Positions 1 through 8,806 of a stretch of DNA of 64,000 nucleotides are shown piece after piece. Position 1 is the stretch's first letter; the number at the start of each line of letters is the position of its first letter. Under the pieces are notes generated by a model that ran no database searches, was not told the DNA's origin, and saw nothing but the letters and a program-made list of their open reading frames with translations. Location: contig NZ_VORW01000001.1 in NCBI RefSeq assembly GCF_007997215.1, positions 806,001 through 870,000 of the forward strand, in the 5' to 3' direction. The translations under genes and the position numbers were made by a program. The stretch comes from Algoriphagus aquimarinus. GTDB lineage: Bacteria > Bacteroidota > Bacteroidia > Cytophagales > Cyclobacteriaceae.

Positions 1-419
1 ATAACGAGCTTAAGTTTGACAGGTCTAAGCATACTGTTTTGCCTCTGAGCAAATTTGGGCTCATGCAGATCACCAGACAGCGAGTAAGGCCTGAGGTCAA
101 TATTGTGACCAAAGAGACTTGCCCGGCATGCAATGGCACCGGCAAAATACAAGCGTCTATCTTGATAGCTGATAAGCTAGAAAAAGACGTAGATCATATT
201 GCTACTATCCAGAATGTAAGCAAAATACAAATTGGGCTGCATCCCTACCTGCACGCATACTTTACTACAGGCATTATTAGCCGAAGAGTGAAGTGGTTTT
301 TCAAGTATAATAAGTGGATAAAACTGATCAAAGATTCTTCCCTACCCGTGACGGAATACAGATTCTTAGATGAATCTGGAGAGGAAATCGAACTACAAGT
401 AAAAAGCGAGACTGAATAG
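1..419 (+). CDS. rng: Ribonuclease G/E family, C-terminal part (5' end outside window)
   Basis: The reading frame is already open at base 3, so the gene starts before the window; about 138 codons are visible. The residues KHTVLPLSKFGLMQITRQR match the end of the catalytic core of RNase E/G, and the following CPAC motif is the zinc-link cysteine pair (CPxC) that joins the two protomers of the dimer. The family cleaves single-stranded RNA in rRNA maturation and mRNA decay in the cytoplasm. The tail after the zinc link is short, as in RNase G rather than RNase E. The TAG stop lies inside the stem of the terminator that follows. Family assignment is secure; G versus E is inferred from the short tail and the lineage. 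Confidence 0.92.
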   Translation, partial: NELKFDRSKHTVLPLSKFGLMQITRQRVRPEVNIVTKETCPACNGTGKIQASILIADKLEKDVDHIATIQNVSKIQIGLHPYLHAYFTTGIISRRVKWFFKYNKWIKLIKDSSLPVTEYRFLDESGEEIELQVKSETE

Positions 420-432
420 TCTCGCTTTTTTT
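406..432 (+). terminator. Rho-independent terminator of the RNase G gene
   Basis: An 8-bp perfect stem (GCGAGACT / AGTCTCGC) with loop GAAT is followed by seven T. The stop codon of the RNase gene is part of the loop and the right arm. Confidence 0.9.
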
Positions 433-529
433 ATGAATTTTTTTTAACCGCAGAGGACACAAAGGAAGCGCAAAGGGTTCAGTTAGATATTGGATCTTCT
501 TATTTTACCTGATTAATAGTAAAATTCAC

Positions 530-1657
530 TTAGTTATCTCTCCCATCTGTAGTGTAGATTTTTGAGAAATCTAATCTTGCAAAAGCCACTTCATCTTCAG
601 AATGTGGGTATCCTATATACAAGTAATATCCATCTGGAGTCGAGAATCCACGGGTAAGAAAGGGTAATACTACTTCTGCGATTTTTTCAAAATCCTTATC
701 TAGGATCACAAGTTTAGTAAGTGGCTTTTTACCTTGATCACGGTTCGTTTCACTATCAACCCTTATTATCGCTTCCCGAAGATAAACCTGTGCTGTTGGA
801 TCATAATCTACCCAACTGAATTTGCTTGTATTTCCATTAGGCAGAAAAGCAGTGTATTCACCTTGTTGCTCCGTTCTACCTACTAAAAAATCCATATGAT
901 CATCAACTCCCGCATAAGCCCATTTCTGAGAATTCGGGGAAATGACCAGCAATGAGTCGTCTGCAGGGAAGGAAATCAAATGAAGGTTTTCATTCTTATT
1001 GTATCCATTTTGGTAAGTAGCGAAGGTTGGATCGTCCAGAAATTGTAGGTATTTACTTGGGTATTTGAATTTCACATAATCAATCGAGCTGTCCTTTGGA
1101 TCAAATTCCAACAGCCAATTTTCATAATCAAGTAAAGATTCTTTCAGGACAAAAGGCACGTCTGGAATGATAATCTTTCCATTGATGTTCATGGCCTTTG
1201 TTCCAGACATCGTATTGTAATTGACAGCTAATCGATCTGTGGGGTCTGCTGGAAGATCATATCTAGCCAATACTTTCCCTTTTTGATCAGCCTGGATTAA
1301 CTCCTGATAAGATACAAACCAAACAGATGTGTCATCAGTGAAAATAACTGGTAAATAACTTCCTATTCCATCCGGACCTTCTTCTTCATAGAATTGATCA
1401 CGGATAAGCTTTCCTTCAGGATAGCTATATTCCATAAATCGGTGTTGTTTTGAAGTTATCAGAGATTCCTCATCACCTCTTTTGATATAGTTGAAAGTTG
1501 TCCCCAAATCCTTGGTCAATGTATCCTTCTCCAAATACAGGGTGTCTATAATCAAGTCTTTTAAATCTAAAACAGGGATTTGTTTTTCAGGCTTAGTGGA
1601 GCAAGAAATTCCAAGAAGGGTTATAGCCAAAAAACTAAGTAAAGTAAATTTTCTCAT
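530..1657 (-). CDS. DUF4221-like lipoprotein
   Basis: A 375-residue protein with a lipoprotein signal peptide (hydrophobic stretch then lipobox LGISC, Cys19), so it should be anchored in the outer or inner membrane facing the periplasm. The body is rich in beta-type repeats with aromatic and aspartate residues and resembles the DUF4221 family of Bacteroidota, whose members often look like 6-bladed propellers and have no known function. It stands alone: 157 bases separate it from the LytTR regulator gene upstream on the same strand, and the RNase G terminator faces its 3' end. Family assignment is from memory of the pattern; the lipoprotein call is directly visible. Confidence 0.7.
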   Translation of the reverse strand: MRKFTLLSFLAITLLGISCSTKPEKQIPVLDLKDLIIDTLYLEKDTLTKDLGTTFNYIKRGDEESLITSKQHRFMEYSYPEGKLIRDQFYEEEGPDGIGSYLPVIFTDDTSVWFVSYQELIQADQKGKVLARYDLPADPTDRLAVNYNTMSGTKAMNINGKIIIPDVPFVLKESLLDYENWLLEFDPKDSSIDYVKFKYPSKYLQFLDDPTFATYQNGYNKNENLHLISFPADDSLLVISPNSQKWAYAGVDDHMDFLVGRTEQQGEYTAFLPNGNTSKFSWVDYDPTAQVYLREAIIRVDSETNRDQGKKPLTKLVILDKDFEKIAEVVLPFLTRGFSTPDGYYLYIGYPHSEDEVAFARLDFSKIYTTDGRDN

Positions 1658-1813
1658 GTAATGGGGAATGAATGTGTCTTGTAAAATAAATAATTCGTTC
1701 TAAAAAAAAAACTTACCGTTATATTAATTCATGAACTCGGATAGTTCTTCCTATTGTAATCTCTTCCTTGATTCATCACCCAAAAAATACATTAGGATCC
1801 CCATAAATCTAAT

Positions 1814-2566
1814 TTACTGATCTAGCCAAGATTTGAAATCACCTACTTTTTCACGGCTTATTAGAATATTCTGATCTGTACAGTTTTTTAATATGACTTT
1901 CAGCCTACTATTTGAATAGGAAAATATTCCATCTATGGCTTCCATACTGCTCAGGTATTTTCGATTGAGACGAAAGAAATTAGCTGGATTTACTTGGGCT
2001 TCCGTTTGATCCAGAGTGCTTTCAAGCACATACTTTTTGCCTTCCTGAGTTTGTAAAAAAGTGACTCTTTCTTCGCTGTTAAAAAAGGAAATGTCCTCTG
2101 TTGGGATACTTTGAATTTTCTCGCCGAATCGTACCAAAAACCTGGATTTAAAGCTTGCTTTATTTGGAATAAGTAGGCTTTTCAATACATCCATCTCAAT
2201 GGTTGATCTAATTAGATTTGCTTTAAACTTATCCACAGCTCTTGCGAAATCCTTAGGATCAATTGGCTTTAATAAGTAGTCAATTGCATTCACTTGAAAT
2301 GCTTTTATGGCATATTGGTCAAAAGCAGTTGTAAAAATTATTGGTGTTGATAACTTGACCTTATCAAAAATTTCAAAACTGATTCCATCTGCTAATTGTA
2401 TATCGCAAAGAATCAAATCCGGCTGTGGATTTTGGTTTAACCAAGCAATACTTTTTGAAATGCTATCTAAGTTTCCAAATAGTTCTGCATCTGGAAAATG
2501 TTCCTTAATCTGCATCTTTAGCAAATTTGCAGCGGGTTTTTCATCTTCTATGATTAAGATCTTCAT
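1814..2566 (-). CDS. LytTR-type response regulator
   Basis: A 250-residue two-domain regulator. The receiver domain (about 1-120) has the acidic pair E7-D8, phosphoacceptor Asp55 (LILCDIQL) and the LLKP lysine loop. The C-terminal LytTR DNA-binding domain (about 145-248) has the family's RFLVRFGEKI start, the FFRLNRKYLSS segment and the closing basic strand. It is the last gene of a minus-strand operon, 84 bases after its cognate LytS-type kinase. LytTR proteins bind pairs of direct repeats about two helical turns apart; such a pair is present at 6667-6696 in front of the first gene of this operon, suggesting autoregulation. Confident in family; target is inference. Confidence 0.93.
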   Translation of the reverse strand: MKILIIEDEKPAANLLKMQIKEHFPDAELFGNLDSISKSIAWLNQNPQPDLILCDIQLADGISFEIFDKVKLSTPIIFTTAFDQYAIKAFQVNAIDYLLKPIDPKDFARAVDKFKANLIRSTIEMDVLKSLLIPNKASFKSRFLVRFGEKIQSIPTEDISFFNSEERVTFLQTQEGKKYVLESTLDQTEAQVNPANFFRLNRKYLSSMEAIDGIFSYSNSRLKVILKNCTDQNILISREKVGDFKSWLDQ

Positions 2567-2650
2567 ATGATTATAATTTTACTTCCTTGCCGGATTAAAT
2601 CATGCAGCTTGATATTCATCGTTTTATTTTACCAGTTTTCATACACGATT

Positions 2651-3724
2651 TCATGTGGATAACTCTAGAATTGGAAGTTTTACCAAGAATTCATTCTCAG
2701 TCTTAATGATTTCAATATTTCGATCAGAAAGAAGTTGATATCTCATTTTAATATTGTTCAATCCTACTCCTGTAGATGGTTCAGTTTGACTAGTTTTTGG
2801 TTGAAATGTATTGCTAATCCATAGATTATTTTCTTTTCTGAAAATGTGGATAAACAAAGGGTCTTCTTCACTCACTATGTTGTGCTTGATTGCATTTTCA
2901 AGAAGAAGTTGCAAGGATAGAGGGGGCAGAAAGCCACTTTGATCTCTGATTTCTATTGAAAACTTCAAGCTATCTTCAAACCTTATCTTCTGGAGTTCTA
3001 GGTAGTTTTCAGCAAAACTTACTTCTTTTTCCAACTCAATTACTTCCTCTTTTTGAGCCTCTAAAACGTAGCGGTAAATCCTTGATAATTTCTGGATAAA
3101 GGCAGCGGATTTATCTGCATTTTCATACACAAGGCTAGAAAGTACATTTAGAGAATTGAACAAGAAATGCGGGTTCAGCTGATCCTTCAAAGACTGATAT
3201 TGACTGGCTAGTTTTTCGCTTCGAAGTATCTCAGCTTCCAATGCTGACTTTCTCCATTCTAGCAGCCAGGAACGGGTAGTGAACAAGGCCATGAAGCCCA
3301 ACGCAATACCCATTGGGACTAGTGAATATTCGAAAAGTAAGGCTACTGGAATATTATCGAGGGTGAAATTTCCTCTTACCCATGAATAAAGAAATACTAT
3401 GCAGAAGGAAACCAAGAATGCATAACTCAGATAGGTTACGCTTGTAAGTAGAAATCGTTTTGCTGGATGATGTATCCAAGAGATCCTCTTATCATAAAAT
3501 GTCTCTACCGCATTTCCACCATAGCTCATAGCCACAGTGATTACGAATGAAAAAATGAAATCTGGTGCCATGCTTTTGATTCCCGCCCAACTTAAAAAAC
3601 AGCTAGGACAAAAATACAGCATGAGTATCATCACTATTCCAAAGTTGATTATCAGAAAGCTTGGAATAGTGCCCCAAATATCTCCTTTGGTTTTGCATAT
3701 TCCTTGTTCGTTTTTTTCTGGCAT
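2651..3724 (-). CDS. LytS/YehU-type membrane histidine kinase
   Basis: A 357-residue sensor kinase of the His_kinase (PF06580) type. Four hydrophobic segments fill roughly residues 20-160, followed by a short coiled linker and the conserved QLNPHFLFNSLN block, in which His186 is the phosphorylation site. The ATP-binding part carries LLLENAIKHN (N box) and STGVGLNNIK (G box). There is no separate periplasmic sensor domain, so the membrane bundle or a partner protein probably senses the signal. It lies between the TPR-like gene and the LytTR regulator and should phosphorylate the latter. Very likely correct; the stimulus is unknown. Confidence 0.92.
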   Translation of the reverse strand: MPEKNEQGICKTKGDIWGTIPSFLIINFGIVMILMLYFCPSCFLSWAGIKSMAPDFIFSFVITVAMSYGGNAVETFYDKRISWIHHPAKRFLLTSVTYLSYAFLVSFCIVFLYSWVRGNFTLDNIPVALLFEYSLVPMGIALGFMALFTTRSWLLEWRKSALEAEILRSEKLASQYQSLKDQLNPHFLFNSLNVLSSLVYENADKSAAFIQKLSRIYRYVLEAQKEEVIELEKEVSFAENYLELQKIRFEDSLKFSIEIRDQSGFLPPLSLQLLLENAIKHNIVSEEDPLFIHIFRKENNLWISNTFQPKTSQTEPSTGVGLNNIKMRYQLLSDRNIEIIKTENEFLVKLPILELST

Positions 3725-3800
3725 ATTGGGAAATTAATTAAAAAGAGGCAATTCCTTTCTCTCACGTATGAAAGAAAGGAATCTCCTGAATTTGTTATGA

Positions 3801-4445
3801 TTAATTACATTTGGATGCAACTTGATCGGCTTGCATTTTCCCCCATGTAGGAAGGAGGTACTCATCAGTAATTTTTGCTTCTTCTTTTTTATAAAGGTCC
3901 AAGCTCATTCTAGCCATTCCACAAGCTTTTTCTGGCCCTGTTCCGAAGAACTCTGCCATCCCTAGTTCCATTTGTGACATTAGGGAAACTGCTCGCGGGT
4001 TCTCACGATCCAGATTAATCGCTTTTCCAAAAAGTTGCATTGCTTGAGGACTCATACTTTGTCCTCGTCCTGCAGGATCTAGACTGATTTTCCCCATCAA
4101 AATGTACCCATTCAAGGCAGTGATCTCAGAGTTTCCAGGAGCTATTTTGTCGGCTTTTTTCACTAATTCCAATGCTTCGTCTAAGCTTTTGTCTTTGTCA
4201 ATATCAAAGCGAAAGGCTGCTTCTGTTTTTAATAATGCAGCATAATAGTATGGAAGCCATTCTGAATCTGAAGCATCAGCAATTCTCAAAAACCCGTTTG
4301 TGACAGTTTGAGATTGCTCATAATTGGTAATAGTCTTTTTGGCAGTCAATTGCTTTTGCATAGCGGCGATGAAAGCTGGATCAGATGCTTGAGCAAAAGC
4401 TATCCACAGTAAAGAAAAGGCGAGGGTTAAGATGTACTTTTTCAT
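3801..4445 (-). CDS. Secreted TPR-like protein of unknown function
   Basis: A 214-residue protein with a clear signal peptide (MKKYILTLAFSLLWIAFAQA, cut after AQA). The mature part is helical, with pairs of helices resembling tetratricopeptide repeats, for example around ALELVKKADKIAPGNSEITA and AMQLFGKAINLDRENPRAV. It starts 2 bases after the stop codon of the TonB receptor gene, so the two are translationally linked, and the kinase gene follows after 76 bases. A periplasmic partner of the receptor, or a link between receptor and sensor kinase, fits this position, but that is inference from gene order. Confidence 0.75.
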   Translation of the reverse strand: MKKYILTLAFSLLWIAFAQASDPAFIAAMQKQLTAKKTITNYEQSQTVTNGFLRIADASDSEWLPYYYAALLKTEAAFRFDIDKDKSLDEALELVKKADKIAPGNSEITALNGYILMGKISLDPAGRGQSMSPQAMQLFGKAINLDRENPRAVSLMSQMELGMAEFFGTGPEKACGMARMSLDLYKKEEAKITDEYLLPTWGKMQADQVASKCN

Positions 4446-4447
4446 AA

Positions 4448-6607
4448 TTATAAGTTGTTTAAGTTATTTGCTGTTTTGTCTTTTGAAAGTGTGAGGAAGA
4501 TTCCTAAGAATAGAAATCTCGGTGCTGGCTGCCCAGTTGGAAGGGATTCAAATACTCCTTGCCCATTTGGTTGTCTAGCATAGGAATAGCCAAAAACATT
4601 TTCTCTACCCAGCACATTCTGAACTGCGAAATGAATGATCAGATTAGGCTTAGGCAAATAGCTCCAAGAGAGGCTTAGGCTTTGATAGCTTTTGGTTTTA
4701 GAGTTCATTTCTCCCGATTCGTTTGGATCTGTAAATGTGTATCCATCGTTGAAAGAGAAAGTTGTTCCCAGTTGAGAGTTAAGTGCGGGTATGAAATGCT
4801 TGACCACGAGCGAAAAATTATGCTTTGGTGCAAAGTCTGGCTGAACTTCAGTGTCATATTGGTTGTACGAGCGCTTGCTATCCACAAAGCTGTAAGAAAT
4901 CCAGTAGTCCGTATTTTTGATGTTTTGGCGATCTCTCAGGAAGAAGTCTATCCCACGCGCATAGCCAGATCCAGCATTCCGAAGGAGAGTAGGATAGGTA
5001 GGCGTTCCTTCAAACCTGATTAAGTCATCATAGCTTTTGTAGAAAGTCTCTGCTCTAAACATGACTCCTTCCTTCTGATACAAGTAGTTTAATATCAGAT
5101 GTTTTGCTTTCGAGTTACCAATAGTTGGGTCAATTACTCGGAAGTTCTCTATGGGTAATTGATGAAACTGACCAGAGGCGATGGACACTTGTCCAAACAC
5201 TGAAACCTGATAGGCCAAAGAGACTCTCGGGTCTATCCAAGACTGATCTGCCAATTGGCTATTTCCTGCTCGCAACCCACCTCTCAACACCAGTTTCTTA
5301 CTCAGATACCAGTCCCACTCGGTGAAGAAATAGGCTTCACCTTCTTCAAAGCTCCTTTGCTGATTTTCTGTTTTGAGTTGCTCAGAATAATTATGGATAA
5401 AATACTCCGCTCCAACTTTCATGGAAATACGATCTGAGAAATCTTTGATCCCCGTGAATTTGGCGTGGGAAAGCAGATTTTTTCTTTCTATTGGAGTAGT
5501 ATCAATGATCAGGTCGTCTTTATTCGAAGAGACTGAAATCCCTCCAAATAGTGACCAGCCATTATCGTAGGAATTTCTCCAGTTACTCTGTGCGTAGGAG
5601 TATTTGTTATGGAGATTGACAAACATTCCCCGCCCATCTTCTCCAGGCTGAACTTGCCAAAGCTTCATTCCTCCAGCCTCAGTTCGAGCTAGCACTTTTA
5701 CCAGTCCGCCTTTCTTTAATTTTTGTTGTGCAGACAATTCTACATCCCAACCGTAAGGAGCTCTTTCCCAGTCAAAGTCCTGTTTGATAAGTTTCTGGTA
5801 AGGTTTCAGGTCAAAATAATTTCCTGTAAGGGAGATGCTTTGAGTGTCATTTGCTAGCGTGTGAGCGTATCCTCCTCCTACAGACATGATCGAAAGATCG
5901 CCTTGGGTTCTCAATGAGTGGTCTTTTGTATTTAGAGATAAAGCTGATGAAAGAGCTTGTCCATATTCTGCGGAATAGCCCCCTGTGCTGAAAAATGTCC
6001 CTTTGAAAATATTCGGATTAAAGCGTGTTCTGGTGGGTACGTTTGATGTAGAGCTGCCATAGGCATTTCCTACGCGAAGCCCATCGATGTAGATTCCCAC
6101 CTCACTTGCATCACCTCCGCGAACAAATAAGCGTCCGTCATTTCCCACGGTGCTTGTGCCTGGAAGTGTTTGCAAAGCACCCACGATATCACCCATTGCA
6201 CCTGAGGTGGTGACTATATCCAGTGGTCTAAGCACCACAGCTTTTTTCTCATCCGAAGCTTCCATAGCTCCTGCGGAAATCGTCACCGAATTCATTTCGG
6301 TGATTTCTTCTACCAGTTTGACCTGCCGGATTTCCAGAGAATTATGATCAAGTGTAATTGCAAGTTCTTGAGTTTTGAAGCCAACAAACTTAAACACCAA
6401 GACTTGAGACCCTTTCACATCAGTTTCAAATTGGTAGCTTCCATCTTCCTCACTTGTAGCTCCGTCATAACTTCCTTTGATCAGAATATTTGCTCCGGGT
6501 AGAGGCAATCCTTTTTCGTCCAGCACCTTTCCTTGGATAGTTGCTTGCGCAAAAGCTTGAGTTTGCAAAAGGATAAAAGTGATAAAAAGTAGAAGTCGTG
6601 GATTCAT
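4448..6607 (-). CDS. TonB-dependent receptor with carboxypeptidase-D-like N-terminal domain
   Basis: A 719-residue outer-membrane transporter. After a signal peptide ending in QAFAQA come a CarboxypepD_reg-like beta domain (about 20-105; TIQGKVLDEKGLPLPGANI), a plug domain (about 125-230; LPGTSTVGNDGRLFVRGG) and a beta barrel to the C-terminus. It is much shorter than SusC proteins (about 1000 aa) and no SusD partner is nearby, so a small ligand such as a metal chelate, siderophore or vitamin is more likely than a glycan; the ligand cannot be read from sequence. It is the first gene of an operon with a TPR-like protein, LytS kinase and LytTR regulator. Confidence 0.9.
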   Translation of the reverse strand: MNPRLLLFITFILLQTQAFAQATIQGKVLDEKGLPLPGANILIKGSYDGATSEEDGSYQFETDVKGSQVLVFKFVGFKTQELAITLDHNSLEIRQVKLVEEITEMNSVTISAGAMEASDEKKAVVLRPLDIVTTSGAMGDIVGALQTLPGTSTVGNDGRLFVRGGDASEVGIYIDGLRVGNAYGSSTSNVPTRTRFNPNIFKGTFFSTGGYSAEYGQALSSALSLNTKDHSLRTQGDLSIMSVGGGYAHTLANDTQSISLTGNYFDLKPYQKLIKQDFDWERAPYGWDVELSAQQKLKKGGLVKVLARTEAGGMKLWQVQPGEDGRGMFVNLHNKYSYAQSNWRNSYDNGWSLFGGISVSSNKDDLIIDTTPIERKNLLSHAKFTGIKDFSDRISMKVGAEYFIHNYSEQLKTENQQRSFEEGEAYFFTEWDWYLSKKLVLRGGLRAGNSQLADQSWIDPRVSLAYQVSVFGQVSIASGQFHQLPIENFRVIDPTIGNSKAKHLILNYLYQKEGVMFRAETFYKSYDDLIRFEGTPTYPTLLRNAGSGYARGIDFFLRDRQNIKNTDYWISYSFVDSKRSYNQYDTEVQPDFAPKHNFSLVVKHFIPALNSQLGTTFSFNDGYTFTDPNESGEMNSKTKSYQSLSLSWSYLPKPNLIIHFAVQNVLGRENVFGYSYARQPNGQGVFESLPTGQPAPRFLFLGIFLTLSKDKTANNLNNL

Positions 6608-6666
6608 TTCAATTCAGATTTGAATCAAATGTGCAGGACTGCTTTCTGTCAAAAAATTAAAGCTTA

Positions 6667-6696
6667 CTGAAGTGTAGAAAGCTAAGACTGAAGTGT
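6667..6696 (-). promoter_or_regulatory. Predicted LytTR binding site (direct repeat)
   Basis: Read on the minus strand, ACACTTCAG occurs twice in the same orientation with exactly 12 bases between the copies (21-bp period). This is the AgrA/LytTR operator layout (9 bp - 12 bp - 9 bp; AgrA repeats resemble ACAGTTAAG). It sits about 60 bases upstream of the TonB receptor start, at the head of the operon that encodes the only LytTR protein in the window. Confidence 0.6.
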
Positions 6697-6784
6697 AAAA
6701 AATTGAAACCTGAATTAATTGGGAGCGACTGTTAATTTTCCTAATTAAACGGATCAAAGGTAAAGCCTAATTATTTAAGTAAAG

Positions 6785-6798
6785 GTGACTTATGTCAC
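6785..6798. promoter_or_regulatory. Crp/Fnr-like palindrome
   Basis: GTGACTTATGTCAC fits the core GTGA-N6-TCAC of Crp/Fnr-family operators, and the flanks (AAAG / TTTC) extend the dyad. It lies about 45 bases upstream of the -7 element of the yceI gene, a position typical of activation. Which regulator uses it is unknown; a Crp/Fnr gene lies at 22432-23025. Confidence 0.4.
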
Positions 6799-6842
6799 TT
6801 TCTTCTCTAATTCATCTCACTACTCGTACTAACTAAATACCC

Positions 6843-6850
6843 TACTTTTG
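6843..6850 (+). promoter_or_regulatory. Bacteroidota -7 promoter element for the yceI gene
   Basis: TACTTTTG matches TAnnTTTG and lies 32 bases before the ATG at 6882. No good -33 TTTG element is visible, which would fit a promoter that needs the activator site just upstream. Confidence 0.45.
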
Positions 6851-6881
6851 CATTAGGAATAAGTACAAACCAACTACTACA

Positions 6882-7460
6882 ATGAAAAGATATCTCTTTA
6901 CCAAGTTCCTCATCCCGGCAGTGATGCTGATGATGTGGTTTCCGAGTTTTGCGCAGCAAGCTTACTCTCTTTCAGCTGCACAGCAATTCACTGTGGCTGG
7001 AACATCTACTATTCACGACTGGGAAATGATAGCCAAGGCGGGCAGTACAGGTGCGGCTCAGCTGACTATAGAAAATGGAAGGCTTTCAAAAATCACTTCA
7101 CTTACTCTTAATATACCAGTGAAAAGCCTTAAAAGCGGCAAAGGCTCTATGGATAACAATGCCTATGAAGCTTTAATAGAAAAAAAGCACCCCTCCATCA
7201 AATTTGAAATGACCGAGTGCATAGCAATTATCGGAAATGTGGTGAAATCTAAAGGGAAACTTACGATCGCCGGGACTTCACAAATAATACCACTTGATGT
7301 GACTTATTCTATGAATGGAAACGCTATCAAATTCACAGGAACCCACGCTATTCAGTTCAGTGATTTCAAAGTTGATGCTCCTACAGCGGTCTTCGGAACG
7401 ATTAAAACAGGGAATGAGCTCACACTAGCTTTTGAAGCTAGTTTCTCACCAAAAAATTAA
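6882..7460 (+). CDS. YceI family periplasmic protein
   Basis: A 192-residue protein with a signal peptide cleaved near SFAQQA. The mature part has the YceI pattern: AGTSTIHDWEM at the start, the central LNIPVKSLKSGKGSMDNN and the IKFEMTE block, then LTIAGTSQIIPLDV and a final strand with ADPTAVFGTIKTG-like character (VDAPTAVFGTIKTGNE). YceI proteins form a lipocalin-like barrel that binds isoprenoid or other hydrophobic ligands in the periplasm. It begins a three-gene group (YceI, outer-membrane protein, YceI-like) with 16 bases to the next gene, divergent from the TonB receptor operon. Family assignment is firm; ligand unknown. Confidence 0.9.
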   Translation: MKRYLFTKFLIPAVMLMMWFPSFAQQAYSLSAAQQFTVAGTSTIHDWEMIAKAGSTGAAQLTIENGRLSKITSLTLNIPVKSLKSGKGSMDNNAYEALIEKKHPSIKFEMTECIAIIGNVVKSKGKLTIAGTSQIIPLDVTYSMNGNAIKFTGTHAIQFSDFKVDAPTAVFGTIKTGNELTLAFEASFSPKN

Positions 7461-7476
7461 TTTAAACTAAGCCACC

Positions 7477-8739
7477 ATGAAATTATCAATATTCACCTTG
7501 TTGTCCTGCGCCATGCTGACATCGGGTATAGTCCTAGCTCAAGAAAAAACAGAACTTCAATATTTCCGTCAAAATAGCAAGGAGGGTTTGAATATTTTTG
7601 AAACTCCTAAAGAAAAAGGAGGCGATTTTGACAGGGTTCGTGTATTTATAGGAGGCGATTTTGCACTGCAGTTCCAGTCTATCAATCACTCCAACTCTCT
7701 CAATAATCTAATAGAATTAGGCTCAAACTTCAACTTACCATCGGCAAACCTGAATATCAATACACAGCTCGCTGATGGGTTAAGATTGCATTTAAGGACC
7801 TATCTCTCTGCCAAGCATCACAATGAGGCTTGGGTGAAAGGGGGTTATCTTCAGATCGATCGATTGGGATTTATCAAGGAAGGTTTCCTAGATGGGATTA
7901 TGGATTACACTACGTTAACCTTTGGTATGGATGAGTTTAATTACGGGGATGCACATTTCCGTAGATCCGACAATGCCCGGGCAATCTATAATCCCTTTAT
8001 CGGCAATTATATAATGGACTCATTTTCCACGGAAGCTTTTGGAGAAGTGACAGTCCAAAAAGACGGATTGATCGCAGTCCTTGGTCTAACTAATGGCAAA
8101 CTGAACCAAAGTGTCGTAGTAAACGACAATACTGATAACAAGCCGTCCTTTTATGGGAAACTAGGTGTGGATAAACAATTAAATGAAGATTTCAGATTTA
8201 GACTTACAGGATCATGGTACTTAAATAAAGGTACTACGACTGGAAGTTGGTTGTATGGTGGAGACAGAGCGGGCGGACGTTATTACAATGTTTTGCAACC
8301 GCTAGAGGGTAATTCAAATGATTTTGAAGGCAGATTTAATCCTCGCTTCAAGCAAATGACTGCGTTCCAGATCAATCCATTTATTAAATATAAAGGGCTG
8401 GAATTCTTTGGAATTTTAGAATCTGTGGGTAATTCTGAAGAGCAGGGCGATGGTAATTTTACTCAACTTTCCGGTGAGCTTCTTTACCGTTTCGGCGGTA
8501 CTGAACAATTTTATCTAGGTGGTAGATACAATACTGTAAAAGGCAAAAACAAAGCTTCAGATGCTTCTGATATTGAAATAGGCCGTTTGAATGTAGGTGG
8601 AGGATGGTTTATGACAAAAAATGTGATTGTCAAACTGGAGTATATGAATCAAGAATATAAAAATGGTTTTGATGCAACCTCCATATATAATGGTGCAAAA
8701 TTCAACGGTGTAAATATAGAGGCTGCTATCAGTTTCTAA
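7477..8739 (+). CDS. Porin-like outer-membrane beta-barrel protein
   Basis: A 420-residue protein with a signal peptide ending in IVLAQ. The body shows alternating hydrophobic/polar beta strands with aromatic girdles and short turns, including LNINTQLADGLRLHLRTYL and a final strand ending in FNGVNIEAAISF, i.e. a C-terminal Phe as expected for an assembled outer-membrane barrel. I do not recognise a named family beyond porin-like proteins of Bacteroidota. It lies between two YceI-type genes, suggesting the three handle one hydrophobic or redox-linked substrate. A terminator follows 11 bases after its stop. Confidence 0.65.
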   Translation: MKLSIFTLLSCAMLTSGIVLAQEKTELQYFRQNSKEGLNIFETPKEKGGDFDRVRVFIGGDFALQFQSINHSNSLNNLIELGSNFNLPSANLNINTQLADGLRLHLRTYLSAKHHNEAWVKGGYLQIDRLGFIKEGFLDGIMDYTTLTFGMDEFNYGDAHFRRSDNARAIYNPFIGNYIMDSFSTEAFGEVTVQKDGLIAVLGLTNGKLNQSVVVNDNTDNKPSFYGKLGVDKQLNEDFRFRLTGSWYLNKGTTTGSWLYGGDRAGGRYYNVLQPLEGNSNDFEGRFNPRFKQMTAFQINPFIKYKGLEFFGILESVGNSEEQGDGNFTQLSGELLYRFGGTEQFYLGGRYNTVKGKNKASDASDIEIGRLNVGGGWFMTKNVIVKLEYMNQEYKNGFDATSIYNGAKFNGVNIEAAISF

Positions 8740-8750
8740 TTAGTTTCACA

Positions 8751-8796
8751 AACTGCTTAGTCAATTTTTCTTAAGAGCTGACTAGGCAGTTTTTAT
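8751..8796 (+). terminator. Terminator after the outer-membrane protein gene
   Basis: AACTGCTTAGTCA pairs with TGACTAGGCAGTT (12 of 13 pairs plus one G-T wobble) and is followed by a short T-run. The second YceI-like gene lies just beyond, so read-through is possible. Confidence 0.7.
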
Positions 8797-8806
8797 ATAA
8801 ATCACC

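Noticed and set aside
441..480. AACCGCAGAGGACACAAAGG-type sequence after the RNase G terminator
   Set aside because: Similar purine-rich strings recur in many bacterial genomes, but only a single copy is visible here and no structure supports a named element.
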